From: a virus | IMG/VR virus record: IMGVR_UViG_3300028196_001321 | Location: 1-64,000 of that record | Reading direction: 5' to 3' (one strand) | Length of the DNA stretch: 64,000 nt | Shown here: positions 48,070-56,052 of the stretch, one piece after another | How positions within the stretch are numbered: position 1 is the first letter of the stretch | Layout of the letters: each line of letters begins with the position of its first letter | The notes under the pieces: generated by a model | What the model was told of the DNA's origin: nothing | The model's input: only the letters and a program-made list of their open reading frames with translations | Database searches by the model: none | Program-made: the position numbers and the translations under genes

Positions 48070-48461
48070 TGGCAAGAATTAAAACTGGCGGAATTAGACC
48101 AATCCACGATCATGTTTTAGTTACTGACTTATACTTTGGTGAACAGAAAACCAAAGGTGGAATTATTATTAGAGATGATAACGGTACTGCAAGAGGAGTT
48201 TATCCTCGTTGGGCAAAAGTTCATGCAAAAGGTCCTACGAACAAAGAAGAATATAACGTAGGTGATTATATTTTAGTTGAACATGGTCGTTGGACAAGAA
48301 AGATGGAATTAGATATAAATGGTGAAGACATTACTTTACATAGAGTAGATGTTGATGCTATAATTGCTGTAAGCGATTCAAAGCCAGAAGACTATAAGAT
48401 TGGCGATGAGTTTAACACAGCACCCGACCAAGTCAGACCAGAAGACTTTGGCGCTAGATAA
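48069..48461 (+). CDS. GroES-like co-chaperonin
   Basis: The 130-residue protein has the GroES fold pattern: GIRPIHDHVLVTDLYFGEQK, then TKGGIIIRDDN (mobile loop), VHAKGPTNKEEYNVGDYILV and a C-terminal VDVDAIIAV. T4 gp31 plays this role for capsid folding with host GroEL. Insertions make it longer than host GroES (about 95 residues). Confidence 0.85.
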   Translation: MARIKTGGIRPIHDHVLVTDLYFGEQKTKGGIIIRDDNGTARGVYPRWAKVHAKGPTNKEEYNVGDYILVEHGRWTRKMELDINGEDITLHRVDVDAIIAVSDSKPEDYKIGDEFNTAPDQVRPEDFGAR

Positions 48462-48475
48462 GAACGAGGAATAAA

Positions 48476-48895
48476 TTGAAAAACGTAGATCTAAACAAAT
48501 ATAAAGAATTTGTAAAACAAGTAACCAGTGATGAATCAATGTCAAGTATGCAGATGTACAATCGTATGATTGATATTGAAACTGTTGAAAGTAAAACAAA
48601 AGTTAATGCCGCATCGCTTATGACAGGTGCTATTGGCATTGCAAGTGAAGGAGGCGAATTTGCAGAAATTGTTAAAAAATGTATCTTCCAAGGTAAACCT
48701 ATGGACGATGAAACTATATTTCATTGTAAACGAGAACTTGGCGATATTATGTGGTACTGGATTACTAGTTGTAGGGCTCTTAGTTTGGACCCTAACGAAG
48801 TAATTGAAGAAAACGTAAACAAATTAAAGTCACGCTACCCGGGTGGAGAGTTTGATGTACACTACAGTGAGAATCGAAAAGACGGTGACCTTTAA
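48476..48895 (+). CDS. mazG: MazG-like nucleotide pyrophosphohydrolase
   Basis: The 139-residue protein has the MazG metal site: E58-GG-E61 (EGGEFAEIVKK) and E87-LG-D90 (ELGDIMWYW). It would hydrolyse NTPs or dNTPs, and marine phages often carry it. It starts at TTG (48476) after CGAGGAA. It shares its stop with the start of the next gene. Confidence 0.92.
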   Translation: MKNVDLNKYKEFVKQVTSDESMSSMQMYNRMIDIETVESKTKVNAASLMTGAIGIASEGGEFAEIVKKCIFQGKPMDDETIFHCKRELGDIMWYWITSCRALSLDPNEVIEENVNKLKSRYPGGEFDVHYSENRKDGDL

Positions 48896-49473
48896 TGAAA
48901 ATACTTATCGACGTTGATGGAGTAGTTTTAGATTGGGAACCTGCATTTGATGCATGGATGGCTAAACAAGGGTTTCGTGTAAAGAAGCCTAATGTATATA
49001 GTCAATATGTACGTTACGGGTTTCAACGCAAAAAACAATGCGATATTTTAGTAAAACAGTTTAACGAAAGTGCATGGATTGGTTACTTAAAACCCTTGCG
49101 TGATAGTGTTGAGTGGATAAGAAAATTAAGATCACTTAACTATACGTTTGATGCTATTACTAGTTTATCTGAAGATGAATGTTCTGGTAAATTACGTGCA
49201 TATAATTTAGAACAAGTATTTGGTGCAGGTACATTTGATCGTGTATTATGTATTGGAACAGGTGCTGACAAAGACGAAGCACTTGCAGAGTATGATAAAG
49301 GACACTGGTGGATTGAAGATAAACCGCTTAACTGTGACGCAGGACTACGTGCAGGACACAAACCTATTATTATATCACACAAATGGAACTTAGACTACGA
49401 CAACCCAGATGTACAAAGAGCAGAAAACTGGAAAGACATTTATAATATCATCACTGCTACCTACTTCAAATAA
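48895..49473 (+). CDS. HAD-type 5'-nucleotidase
   Basis: The 192-residue protein has the HAD nucleophile motif ILIDVDGVVLDW, a Thr/Ser motif (AITSLSEDE) and an Asp motif (HWWIEDKPLNC). This fits 5'(3')-deoxyribonucleotidases, which adjust nucleotide pools. Its place next to mazG supports that. It overlaps mazG by one base. Confidence 0.85.
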   Translation: MKILIDVDGVVLDWEPAFDAWMAKQGFRVKKPNVYSQYVRYGFQRKKQCDILVKQFNESAWIGYLKPLRDSVEWIRKLRSLNYTFDAITSLSEDECSGKLRAYNLEQVFGAGTFDRVLCIGTGADKDEALAEYDKGHWWIEDKPLNCDAGLRAGHKPIIISHKWNLDYDNPDVQRAENWKDIYNIITATYFK

Positions 49474-49479
49474 GTACCG

Positions 49480-49486
49480 CTAAATA
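49480..49486 (+). promoter_or_regulatory. Late promoter box, 6 nt before ATG
   Basis: CTAAATA, six bases, then ATG at 49493. Confidence 0.55.
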
Positions 49487-49492
49487 CTTGTG

Positions 49493-49657
49493 ATGCAAAA
49501 GAACGAGTATTATACACAACGAGATTGGGATCGTGTTGTAGGTTGGGGTACTGTACCTACAAAATATCAGTACCCGCATTTACGTAATACAGAAGAATAT
49601 AGAGATTCTATTTCGGCAAATAAAAATATAAAAAAACTTGACAAGACTATAAAATAA
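49493..49657 (+). CDS. Small uncharacterised protein
   Basis: The 54-residue frame (MQKNEYYTQRDWDRVVGWGT, ending KKLDKTIK) is polar and rich in Tyr and Lys. It starts 6 nt after a late box and its end contains the next early promoter. No family is recognised. Confidence 0.62.
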   Translation: MQKNEYYTQRDWDRVVGWGTVPTKYQYPHLRNTEEYRDSISANKNIKKLDKTIK

Positions 49658-49666
49658 CTGTATATT
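49638..49666 (+). promoter_or_regulatory. Early promoter with start at the ATG
   Basis: TTGACA (49638-49643), 17-bp spacer, TATATT (49661-49666), then six bases and the ATG at 49673. Confidence 0.82.
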
Positions 49667-49672
49667 TATAGT

Positions 49673-50086
49673 ATGATTGTTAAAGGAATTACATTCTCAT
49701 CTTTTGATCTTTTCCATAGCGGACATGTTGCTATGCTTAAAGAAGCAAGAGCAAACTGCGACTATCTAATGGTAGGATTGCAAACTGATCCTACACTTGA
49801 CAGACCAGAAAAAAATAAACCTATTCAAAGTGTATTTGAAAGATATGTACAACTTGAAGGTTGCAAGTACATTGACGAAATTATTCCATATGCTACAGAA
49901 CAAGATTTGCTTGACATACTATTAACGTATGACGTCAACAAACGTTTTATTGGCGAAGAATATCGGACAAAAGACTTTACAGGAAAGCAATTATGTGTTG
50001 ACAAAAGCATAGAAATTTATTATAATAAAAGACAACATTCATTTAGTACAAGTGGATTACGCAAAAGGATAGAACAAAATGGCTAA
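49673..50086 (+). CDS. Cytidylyltransferase-like nucleotidyltransferase
   Basis: The 137-residue protein has the HxGH motif (FDLFHSGHVAML) and the C-terminal FSTSGLRKRI of glycerol-3-phosphate or sugar-phosphate cytidylyltransferases. A CDP-activated substrate for glycan synthesis would suit the KDO block. No ribosome-binding site exists; the predicted transcript starts at the ATG. It overlaps the clamp-loader gene by 8 nt. Confidence 0.88.
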   Translation: MIVKGITFSSFDLFHSGHVAMLKEARANCDYLMVGLQTDPTLDRPEKNKPIQSVFERYVQLEGCKYIDEIIPYATEQDLLDILLTYDVNKRFIGEEYRTKDFTGKQLCVDKSIEIYYNKRQHSFSTSGLRKRIEQNG

Positions 50087-50999
50087 AGAACTATGGGTAG
50101 AAAAGTATCGTCCAAGCACAGTAGGTGACTATGTGTTTAGAGATCAAACACAAAGAGATCAAGTAAACGGTTGGGTAAAAGATAAAAGTATTCCTCATTT
50201 GTTATTCAGTGGTCATGCAGGTATTGGTAAGACAACACTTGCTAAAGTATTGTGTAATGAACTAGAAATAAATGAATATGATCTACTAGAGATTAATGCT
50301 AGTAGAACAAACAGTGTAGAAGATGTACGTGACAAGATTGTAAACTTTGTACAAATGATTCCATTTGGTGACTTTAAGGTTGTACTACTTGATGAGGCAG
50401 ATTACTTGTCGCCAAACGCACAAGCGGCACTACGTGGTGTGATGGAGGAGTATCATACTACAAGTAGATTTATTTTAACTTGTAACTATCCTAACAGAAT
50501 TATTCCTGCACTACATTCAAGATGTCAAGGCTTTCATATTACAAACGTTGATCAAACAGAATTTACTGCACGTATTGCAACAATACTATTAGAAGAAGGT
50601 GTAGAACCTGATTTAGATGTGTTAGATACATTTGTTAAAGCAACATATCCTGATATGAGAAAATGTATTAACATGTGTCAAATGAATAGTACAACAGGTA
50701 AACTTACTCCGCCACAAAAAGGCGATACAGGAGAAAGTGATTACAAAGTAGAAATGGTTGAACTATTTAAAGCAGGTAACATTGCACAAGCACGTAAACT
50801 AATTTGTACACAGGCAAGGCCTGAAGAGATGGAAGATATTTTCCGTTGGATGTATGATAACTTGGAAGTGTTTACAAAAGAAGATGATAAACAAGATCAA
50901 GCAATATTAATAATTAAACAAGGATTAGTTGATCATTCATTTGTCGCTGATCCAGAAATAAACATGAGTGCTACGTTGGTAAAACTAGCACGGCTATAA
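50079..50999 (+). CDS. Clamp-loader ATPase subunit (T4 gp44/RFC small-subunit type)
   Basis: The 306-residue protein has an RFC/gp44 core: EKYRPSTVGDYVF, Walker A GHAGIGKTT (about residues 45-53), Walker B LLDEADYLS and the trans Arg motif LHSRCQGF. It loads the sliding clamp for phage replication. The second clamp-loader subunit and the clamp are not in the window. AAAGGA precedes the ATG. Confidence 0.94.
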   Translation: MAKELWVEKYRPSTVGDYVFRDQTQRDQVNGWVKDKSIPHLLFSGHAGIGKTTLAKVLCNELEINEYDLLEINASRTNSVEDVRDKIVNFVQMIPFGDFKVVLLDEADYLSPNAQAALRGVMEEYHTTSRFILTCNYPNRIIPALHSRCQGFHITNVDQTEFTARIATILLEEGVEPDLDVLDTFVKATYPDMRKCINMCQMNSTTGKLTPPQKGDTGESDYKVEMVELFKAGNIAQARKLICTQARPEEMEDIFRWMYDNLEVFTKEDDKQDQAILIIKQGLVDHSFVADPEINMSATLVKLARL

Positions 51000-51010
51000 A
51001 AAGGAGTACA

Positions 51011-51217
51011 ATGCCAAATGAAATAAATCGTGCCTACGACTCTGTGAGTGATCCAGAGACGCCACAAAAAAGACAAGAACAACTTGACGAATCAATTAAA
51101 AAATTCTTAGCCAACGGTGGAAAGATTGAAAAGATCCCAACAGGAATGACAGGCGAAGAATACAAAGAATACAAAAAAGGCAACGGTAAAAAGAAAAAGG
51201 CATCTAAGCGTAAATAA
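51011..51217 (+). CDS. Small basic protein
   Basis: The 68-residue protein has an acidic N-terminal half, the segment IKKFLANGGKIEKIPTGM found in many phage and proteobacterial small proteins, and a Lys-rich tail (GNGKKKKASKRK). It may bind nucleic acid. AAGGAG is the ribosome-binding site. The stop overlaps the next ATG. Confidence 0.75.
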   Translation: MPNEINRAYDSVSDPETPQKRQEQLDESIKKFLANGGKIEKIPTGMTGEEYKEYKKGNGKKKKASKRK

Positions 51218-51462
51218 TGAAGATAAGATATTATCAGAATATTAATGGGTGGCGTTGGTTAGGCTTTATATTAGCAATGATCAGTGCTTTCCTTTTAAGC
51301 GGAGGTAATCCTAGTGTACAATGGATTGGTTGGGCAGTAGCCACAGTAAGTTGTTCAATGTGGATTTACTTTGGCATTAAAGACGGAGATACACCTAGAG
51401 CATTAATGGAAGGTATGTATCTGTTACTTGCAGTAAGAGGAGTATATAATTGGGTACTATAA
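51217..51462 (+). CDS. Small membrane protein
   Basis: The 81-residue protein has three hydrophobic segments (about residues 10-25, 32-50 and 63-80). It is coupled to the small basic protein upstream by a TAATG overlap. Function unknown. Confidence 0.74.
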   Translation: MKIRYYQNINGWRWLGFILAMISAFLLSGGNPSVQWIGWAVATVSCSMWIYFGIKDGDTPRALMEGMYLLLAVRGVYNWVL

Positions 51463-51474
51463 AGGAGATATAAT

Positions 51475-51813
51475 ATGGCACACGTGGTTGATAGTAAATG
51501 TATAATGTGTAAGCACACAACTTGCGTAGATGTGTGTCCTGTAGATTGTTTTTACGAAGGTGAAAACATGTTAGTAATTAATCCTGACGAATGTATAGAT
51601 TGCGGAGTATGTATACCTGAATGTCCAGAAGAAGCAATATACCAGACCGACGATGAAGACGATCCGTGGTTCAAACACAACTTGTACTTTTCCGAAGAAG
51701 CGAACTGGCCAAATATAACCGACGCTAAAGATCCAATGCCTGAGTATGAAAAGTATAGTGGACAGTCGGACAAAACTAAACTTTTCAAAAAATTACCTTA
51801 CAAGGAAATTTAA
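51475..51813 (+). CDS. fdxA: 7Fe-8S ferredoxin (FdxA type)
   Basis: The 112-residue protein is a bacterial FdxA-type ferredoxin. It has an N-terminal Cys set for the 3Fe site ([19 protein letters not shown]) and [12 protein letters not shown] for the 4Fe site, plus the typical C-terminal extension. It is a plausible electron donor for the heme oxygenase and bilin reductase at 1.1-2.3 kb. AAGGAGAT precedes the ATG. It overlaps the convergent phoH gene by 4 nt. Confidence 0.94.
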   Translation: MAHVVDSKCIMCKHTTCVDVCPVDCFYEGENMLVINPDECIDCGVCIPECPEEAIYQTDDEDDPWFKHNLYFSEEANWPNITDAKDPMPEYEKYSGQSDKTKLFKKLPYKEI

Positions 51814-52538
51814 TCTTCGCCGTATATATCTAGTATTTCTTTTACTGCTTCGTGTCTTTCAACATCTCCCGTTCCAAATGTACATACGCCAATATGATTA
51901 AGATTATCTCTAGACTCTACTTTATTTGTAAAGTCTAACAAACCATTAGATTTCATTCTATCTGCTTGTTGTAAATCTCCTGTTACTACCATTCGACTAC
52001 CTTCGCCGATTCTAGTTAATAACATTTTCATTTGACTTGGTGTAGCATTTTGCATTTCATCTGCTATAATGTACGCTTTCTTAAAAGTTCTACCTCGCAT
52101 AAAAGCCAACGGCGATATTTCAATCACCCCCTCTTGTAGCATTCCGCTGATTTCTTTTTGATAGTAGTATTCATTAAAAACGTCAAATATAGGCTTTGTC
52201 CATGGCTCCATCTTTTGCTCTAAAGTTCCAGGTAGAAAGCCGTGTTGCTCGTCCACGCTTACAGCGGGTCTTGTCACTACGATTCTGTCTACGTTTCCTT
52301 CTTGGAATGCTTTAATAGCCATCTGTACACCAATAAGGGTCTTACCTGTACCTGCTGGTCCAATAGCAAATACTATGTGCTTCTTATAGTCTTTAAGTGT
52401 CTCTAGGTAAGTCTCTTGGCTTAGGTTCCTGGGTAGAACCTCTACTTGCCGTCTTTTGTTAGGGACTGGATTAATATATGTTATATTACCCGATTGCGAA
52501 CGCTCCCTATTGCGTTCTTTGCGTTTTGCTCTTGACAA
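51810..52538 (-). CDS. phoH: PhoH-like ATPase
   Basis: The protein of about 242 residues has a P-loop ([17 protein letters not shown]), Walker B-like [19 protein letters not shown] and [10 protein letters not shown], all typical of PhoH. Marine phages widely carry phoH; its role is unclear, perhaps RNA metabolism. I prefer TTG at 52538 because a perfect AAGGAGG (52544-52550, minus strand) is 5 nt away. A longer frame from TTG at 52580 has no ribosome-binding site but follows a TTAAATA box by 3 nt. Confidence 0.93.
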   Translation of the reverse strand: MSRAKRKERNRERSQSGNITYINPVPNKRRQVEVLPRNLSQETYLETLKDYKKHIVFAIGPAGTGKTLIGVQMAIKAFQEGNVDRIVVTRPAVSVDEQHGFLPGTLEQKMEPWTKPIFDVFNEYYYQKEISGMLQEGVIEISPLAFMRGRTFKKAYIIADEMQNATPSQMKMLLTRIGEGSRMVVTGDLQQADRMKSNGLLDFTNKVESRDNLNHIGVCTFGTGDVERHEAVKEILDIYGED

Positions 52539-52645
52539 ACTGTCCTCCTTTTTTATAATTAGAACTTTGTCCGACTGCAAAAGTATTTAACGTGTATTAC
52601 AAATAATAAACTGATGTGTTTATTTTTGATCATCCTCTTAATTCG

Positions 52646-52652
52646 ATAAATA
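52646..52652 (+). promoter_or_regulatory. Late promoter box with leader
   Basis: ATAAATA 17 nt before the ATG at 52670, with GTGGAG in between. Confidence 0.6.
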
Positions 52653-52669
52653 ATAGTGGAGACTAAAGT

Positions 52670-53203
52670 ATGTATGATATTGTAAAAATTATAGAAAATG
52701 TAAAGACCATATATGAGTCTAATACGCATATGCGTGTATTAAAGGACTTTGAGCGTGTTATTGACGAACTAGATATGTATGTGTTTGAGAACTGGAAAAG
52801 CGGTGAACTTATTTCAGGACCTAATGTAAGTAGGCACACAGTAGAGTGTTCGTTTATGTGGCCTAGAGAAGAAATGCCTAATCCTACAGCAGGAAAAAGA
52901 CTACTTGATTATGGTTGTAAAGTATCATACAAAAAAGACTTTTTAACAAAACCTCGTAAAATTGAGTCACCAGATGATTACAGACCCGGAACTAAAAAGG
53001 GTAAAATTGATCAGCATCCTATTTGGATTGTAAGCATTGACATGCCAAAACAATTAATGTTTGATATGTACAAAGGTTACATGAGAGAAACTGATGAGTA
53101 TGTAATGGCTGGATTAGAACAAACAACTACACAACCAGATATAGTTCCAGACGCTGAACAAGATGCAGATATAGGAGAAATCAATAATGAGCCTACAGCC
53201 TAA
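52670..53203 (+). CDS. Uncharacterised phage protein
   Basis: The 177-residue protein has a helical N-terminus (MYDIVKIIENVKTIYESNTH) and a mixed central domain, with an acidic, probably disordered C-terminus. It is likely conserved in marine T4-like phages but I cannot name it. It overlaps the next gene by 17 nt, and both precede the lysis genes. Confidence 0.76.
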   Translation: MYDIVKIIENVKTIYESNTHMRVLKDFERVIDELDMYVFENWKSGELISGPNVSRHTVECSFMWPREEMPNPTAGKRLLDYGCKVSYKKDFLTKPRKIESPDDYRPGTKKGKIDQHPIWIVSIDMPKQLMFDMYKGYMRETDEYVMAGLEQTTTQPDIVPDAEQDADIGEINNEPTA

Positions 53204-53906
53204 CGATTTAAAGACTTTCGTTAACGAGATCTTTACAATTGATTCATATAAATCTAAAATGGGTCAAGATAAAGAAATTTCTGTATTAGCATTTGAAGTT
53301 CTAACACAAGAGCCTGCAAAGGACTTAATGAACTTTATTGAAAAAGGATATGATTTTGTACTTGATGCTGATATTAGTGCAGGTGAAAATCGTAAAGGCA
53401 AATATGATGTATTTGTTGAGATTGAAAGAGATAGACATTTACCTAAAAATATAGGTGCATTGTTAGATGATGTTTCAAAATTAGCAGGCATTGATGAATG
53501 GAAATATAGATATTATAAGAATGTAGAAAGTAAAGCGTTTACAATTGAAGACGCTGAAAACGATATTCCCTTAGATGGTAACACATACGAAAGTATGATT
53601 AACGAGTATAACCAAACAGAGTTAGATAGATTTTTTAACAAAGGTGTTACAGAACAAAAGTTTGTTAAAGAAAATATTATTGAGTTTGGAAGACATGCTT
53701 CGGGCAAAGTTAGAATGGAAGTAGTTGAAGAAGGTTCAACTGAAGAATTACTTACCAAATATGCCGGTGCTGTTAGTTTGGACGAAACTTCAATTTCAGA
53801 AGTGATGTTCTTAACAAAGTTTATGGGTAACTATAACATACAAAAACTAGGTGAAAACCTGTTCTTTACTAATGGTAACAGAACGAAAATATTAAAAAGG
53901 ATATAA
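53187..53906 (+). CDS. Uncharacterised phage structural-type protein
   Basis: The 239-residue acidic protein shows an alpha/beta N-terminal half (YDVFVEIERDRHLPKNIGAL) and a C-terminal part ending FFTNGNRTKILKRI. I do not recognise it. Location between late genes suggests a virion or assembly role. AGGAG lies before its ATG inside the upstream gene. Confidence 0.76.
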   Translation: MSLQPNDLKTFVNEIFTIDSYKSKMGQDKEISVLAFEVLTQEPAKDLMNFIEKGYDFVLDADISAGENRKGKYDVFVEIERDRHLPKNIGALLDDVSKLAGIDEWKYRYYKNVESKAFTIEDAENDIPLDGNTYESMINEYNQTELDRFFNKGVTEQKFVKENIIEFGRHASGKVRMEVVEEGSTEELLTKYAGAVSLDETSISEVMFLTKFMGNYNIQKLGENLFFTNGNRTKILKRI

Positions 53907-53908
53907 CA

Positions 53909-54421
53909 ATGGCAAGTGTAAACTACGACAAGTGTTTAGAAACAATTCTACACCACGAAGGCGGTTATGTAAACCACCCAAAAGACCCAGGTGGCGAAAC
54001 TAACTTGGGTGTTACGAAAAGAGTTTACGAAGATTGGGGCGGAACTAAAGATATGAAAGATCTTTTAGTTGAAGATGTTGCTCCCATTTATAAAAAGAAC
54101 TACTGGGATCGTGTTAAAGGCGATGACTTACCAGCAGGTTTAGATCTATGTGTATTTGACTTTGGTGTTAATGCAGGTACAGGTCGAAGTGCAAAATACT
54201 TACAAACATTAATTGGTACTACTGCTGATGGCGGTATTGGACCAAACACATTAAAATGTTTAAATGACTATGTAAGTAAGCATGGTGTTGAAGACACAAT
54301 TAAAAACTTTCAAGAAGCAAGACAAGGTTACTACGAAAAGTTATCTACATTTGATACTTTTGGTAGAGGTTGGACTCGCAGAGTTACAGAAACTACAGAA
54401 CTTGCTTTAACAATGGTATGA
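53909..54421 (+). CDS. Endolysin, GH108-type muramidase
   Basis: The 170-residue protein matches GH108 lysozymes: ILHHEGGYVNHPKDPGGETN with the catalytic Glu in HHEGG, GVTKRVYEDWGG, FDFGVNAGTGRSAKYLQ and GGIGPNTLKCLND. It cuts the glycan strands of peptidoglycan. There is no signal peptide, so it needs a holin. It is the first gene of the lysis block. Confidence 0.92.
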   Translation: MASVNYDKCLETILHHEGGYVNHPKDPGGETNLGVTKRVYEDWGGTKDMKDLLVEDVAPIYKKNYWDRVKGDDLPAGLDLCVFDFGVNAGTGRSAKYLQTLIGTTADGGIGPNTLKCLNDYVSKHGVEDTIKNFQEARQGYYEKLSTFDTFGRGWTRRVTETTELALTMV

Positions 54422-54561
54422 GTCAATACTGCCAAAACTGCGGAAGAAAGCACGAAGGTAGATTAATTGAAACATTTACTGACGGGGATAATAAACCTAT
54501 TGAAATAGTAGTGTGTGATTATCCTCGTTACATTACAAAAGAAGATAAAGATAATGTTTAG
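54418..54561 (+). CDS. Small zinc-finger-like protein
   Basis: The 47-residue frame begins MSQYCQNCGRKHEGR, with a C-x2-C knuckle and later Cys (VVCDYP). It overlaps the endolysin stop (ATGA) and the spanin start. The size suggests a regulator or a small phage Zn protein. Confidence 0.62.
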   Translation: MSQYCQNCGRKHEGRLIETFTDGDNKPIEIVVCDYPRYITKEDKDNV

Positions 54562-55039
54562 TTCAATTAAAATTGCAATAGTATTAATGATGTTAGCAGG
54601 TGCTGGCGGTGGATTTATATACGTAAAAAATTTACAAGCAGACTTAGCAACATCAGAAGCAAACAACTTAAAGTTAGAAGAAAGTGTTGCTGATCAAAAA
54701 GCAGTAATTGCACAACAGGCTAATGATTTTAAATCAATACTGGCGGCTAACAAAGCACTTGATGAGCAAAATAGAATTTTATCAAAAGAATTTAAAGCAC
54801 TTGACCAACGTTTTAATAAAATTAATGGTCAAGGCGAAGTACGTGACATTGGCAAACTTGCAGAAGAACGCAGTAGTTCAGTTGAACGTGTTATAAACAG
54901 TGCTACCAAAAAAGCAATGAGATGTGTAGAAATTGCTATGGGTGCGCCATTAACGGAGAAAGAGATAAATGCAACTAAGAAATCACAGATCAATTCTGAG
55001 TGTCCTAGCATTGCTAATCCTAACTACGTTCCTTACTAG
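54554..55039 (+). CDS. Inner-membrane spanin (Rz-like)
   Basis: The 161-residue protein has an N-terminal membrane anchor (FSSIKIAIVLMMLAGAGGGF) and a long periplasmic coiled coil (EANNLKLEESVADQKAVIAQ and onward), with a short C-terminal domain. That is i-spanin architecture. The o-spanin gene starts inside it at 54969 in another frame, as in classic Rz/Rz1 pairs. The start at 54554 places the anchor at the N-terminus. Confidence 0.86.
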   Translation: MFSSIKIAIVLMMLAGAGGGFIYVKNLQADLATSEANNLKLEESVADQKAVIAQQANDFKSILAANKALDEQNRILSKEFKALDQRFNKINGQGEVRDIGKLAEERSSSVERVINSATKKAMRCVEIAMGAPLTEKEINATKKSQINSECPSIANPNYVPY

Positions 55040-55358
55040 TTGTAGTTCAGTAAGGCAGTTAGACGTGTTTAAGACAGAGGTTGAAAGAGTACCTTTAGAT
55101 CTCCCTAATCCAGAAACTCCACAACTAGAAGAACTTAAATGGACTATCATTACTAGCAAAAATGCAGAAGAAGTATTTGCTAAAATGAAAGAGCAGGGCA
55201 AAGACCCTGTGCTATTTGGGTTAAGTGATGACGACTACGAGTTATTATCTAAGAATTTTGCACAAATCCGTGCATATATGATCCAACAAGGCATGACTTT
55301 ACAGCAGTATAGAGAGTACTACGAGCCTAAAGAGTCAGAAAAATCAGACAAGCAATAA
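54969..55358 (+). CDS. Outer-membrane lipoprotein spanin (Rz1-like)
   Basis: The 129-residue protein has a lipoprotein signal with lipobox FLTSC (C25), then a proline-containing periplasmic region (PLDLPNPETPQLEELKW) and a helical end. It overlaps the i-spanin gene by 71 nt in a shifted frame. Its C-terminal part is longer than in lambda Rz1. The pair should fuse inner and outer membranes at lysis. Confidence 0.85.
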   Translation: MQLRNHRSILSVLALLILTTFLTSCSSVRQLDVFKTEVERVPLDLPNPETPQLEELKWTIITSKNAEEVFAKMKEQGKDPVLFGLSDDDYELLSKNFAQIRAYMIQQGMTLQQYREYYEPKESEKSDKQ

Positions 55359-55376
55359 TAAAACACTCTGGATAGA

Positions 55377-55383
55377 ATAAATA
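55377..55383 (+). promoter_or_regulatory. Late promoter box with leader
   Basis: ATAAATA, then AAGGAG (55397-55402) and the ATG at 55409. Confidence 0.6.
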
Positions 55384-55408
55384 CTCATATAATACAAAGG
55401 AGCGAATT

Positions 55409-55690
55409 ATGTGGGAAATGATTGAAAGAATGGCGAGCGATCGTCTGTGGATTTACACAGCATTAGTTGGGTCTTTGTTTGGTCTTGCGTTTTCTACGTA
55501 TTTCAAAAGCACACGAATTGGTCTTTGGTTGTATGGTCATTTTGATCGTATTGTGGATTTTTTAGTAGAACGTTATGGTTGGACTTGGTTAGAGCAACCA
55601 AAAGATGCATGGCGTAAAAAATATCCATATGTAACCAAAAAAATAGACGAATTGGAAAAGCGAATCAAAAAATTAGAGGGTAAGAAATAA
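55409..55690 (+). CDS. Small membrane protein near lysis genes
   Basis: The 93-residue protein has one membrane segment (about residues 13-31, LWIYTALVGSLFGLAFSTYF) and a basic, helical C-terminus (KKIDELEKRIKKLEGKK). It could be a holin or an antiholin, judging by its place after the spanins. It is coupled to the next gene. Confidence 0.72.
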   Translation: MWEMIERMASDRLWIYTALVGSLFGLAFSTYFKSTRIGLWLYGHFDRIVDFLVERYGWTWLEQPKDAWRKKYPYVTKKIDELEKRIKKLEGKK

Positions 55691-56013
55691 TGGCTGATGA
55701 AGTAAAACAAGAAGTTAAGGTTGCAGAACCTAAACAAAAAATTACAGTAGATTTGGAAGTAGACACAAGTATAAAAGACTTAGGTGTTAATCCATACGCA
55801 AAATTAATACATATGGCAAGAGCAGTTGATGCTTGGAGAATCTTTCCAAGATTATTCTTAACTGTTTACATTGTATTATTATATAAATGTGTAATTTGGT
55901 ATATGAACTTACCTAGTCCTACTATGGAACAATCAGGTTTAATTAGTATCGTAGTTGGTGCTGGTGCGGCATGGTTTGGTCTTTATACTGGTACATCTAA
56001 AAGTAAAAAATAA
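55690..56013 (+). CDS. Holin-candidate membrane protein
   Basis: The 107-residue protein has a polar N-terminus of about 45 residues, then two hydrophobic segments (LFLTVYIVLLYKCVIWYM and LISIVVGAGAAWFGLYTG). It ends GTSKSKK. Two spans plus a basic tail and position next to endolysin and spanins make it the best holin candidate, but no family signature proves it. Confidence 0.72.
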   Translation: MADEVKQEVKVAEPKQKITVDLEVDTSIKDLGVNPYAKLIHMARAVDAWRIFPRLFLTVYIVLLYKCVIWYMNLPSPTMEQSGLISIVVGAGAAWFGLYTGTSKSKK

Positions 56014-56016
56014 CAC

Positions 56017-56045
56017 TTGACAGATGTTTGATTCTGTCATATAAT
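56017..56045 (+). promoter_or_regulatory. Early promoter for dnaJ
   Basis: TTGACA (56017-56022), 17-bp spacer, TATAAT (56040-56045). The ATG at 56053 is 7 nt downstream, so little or no leader is predicted. Confidence 0.88.
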
Positions 56046-56052
56046 TAATACT

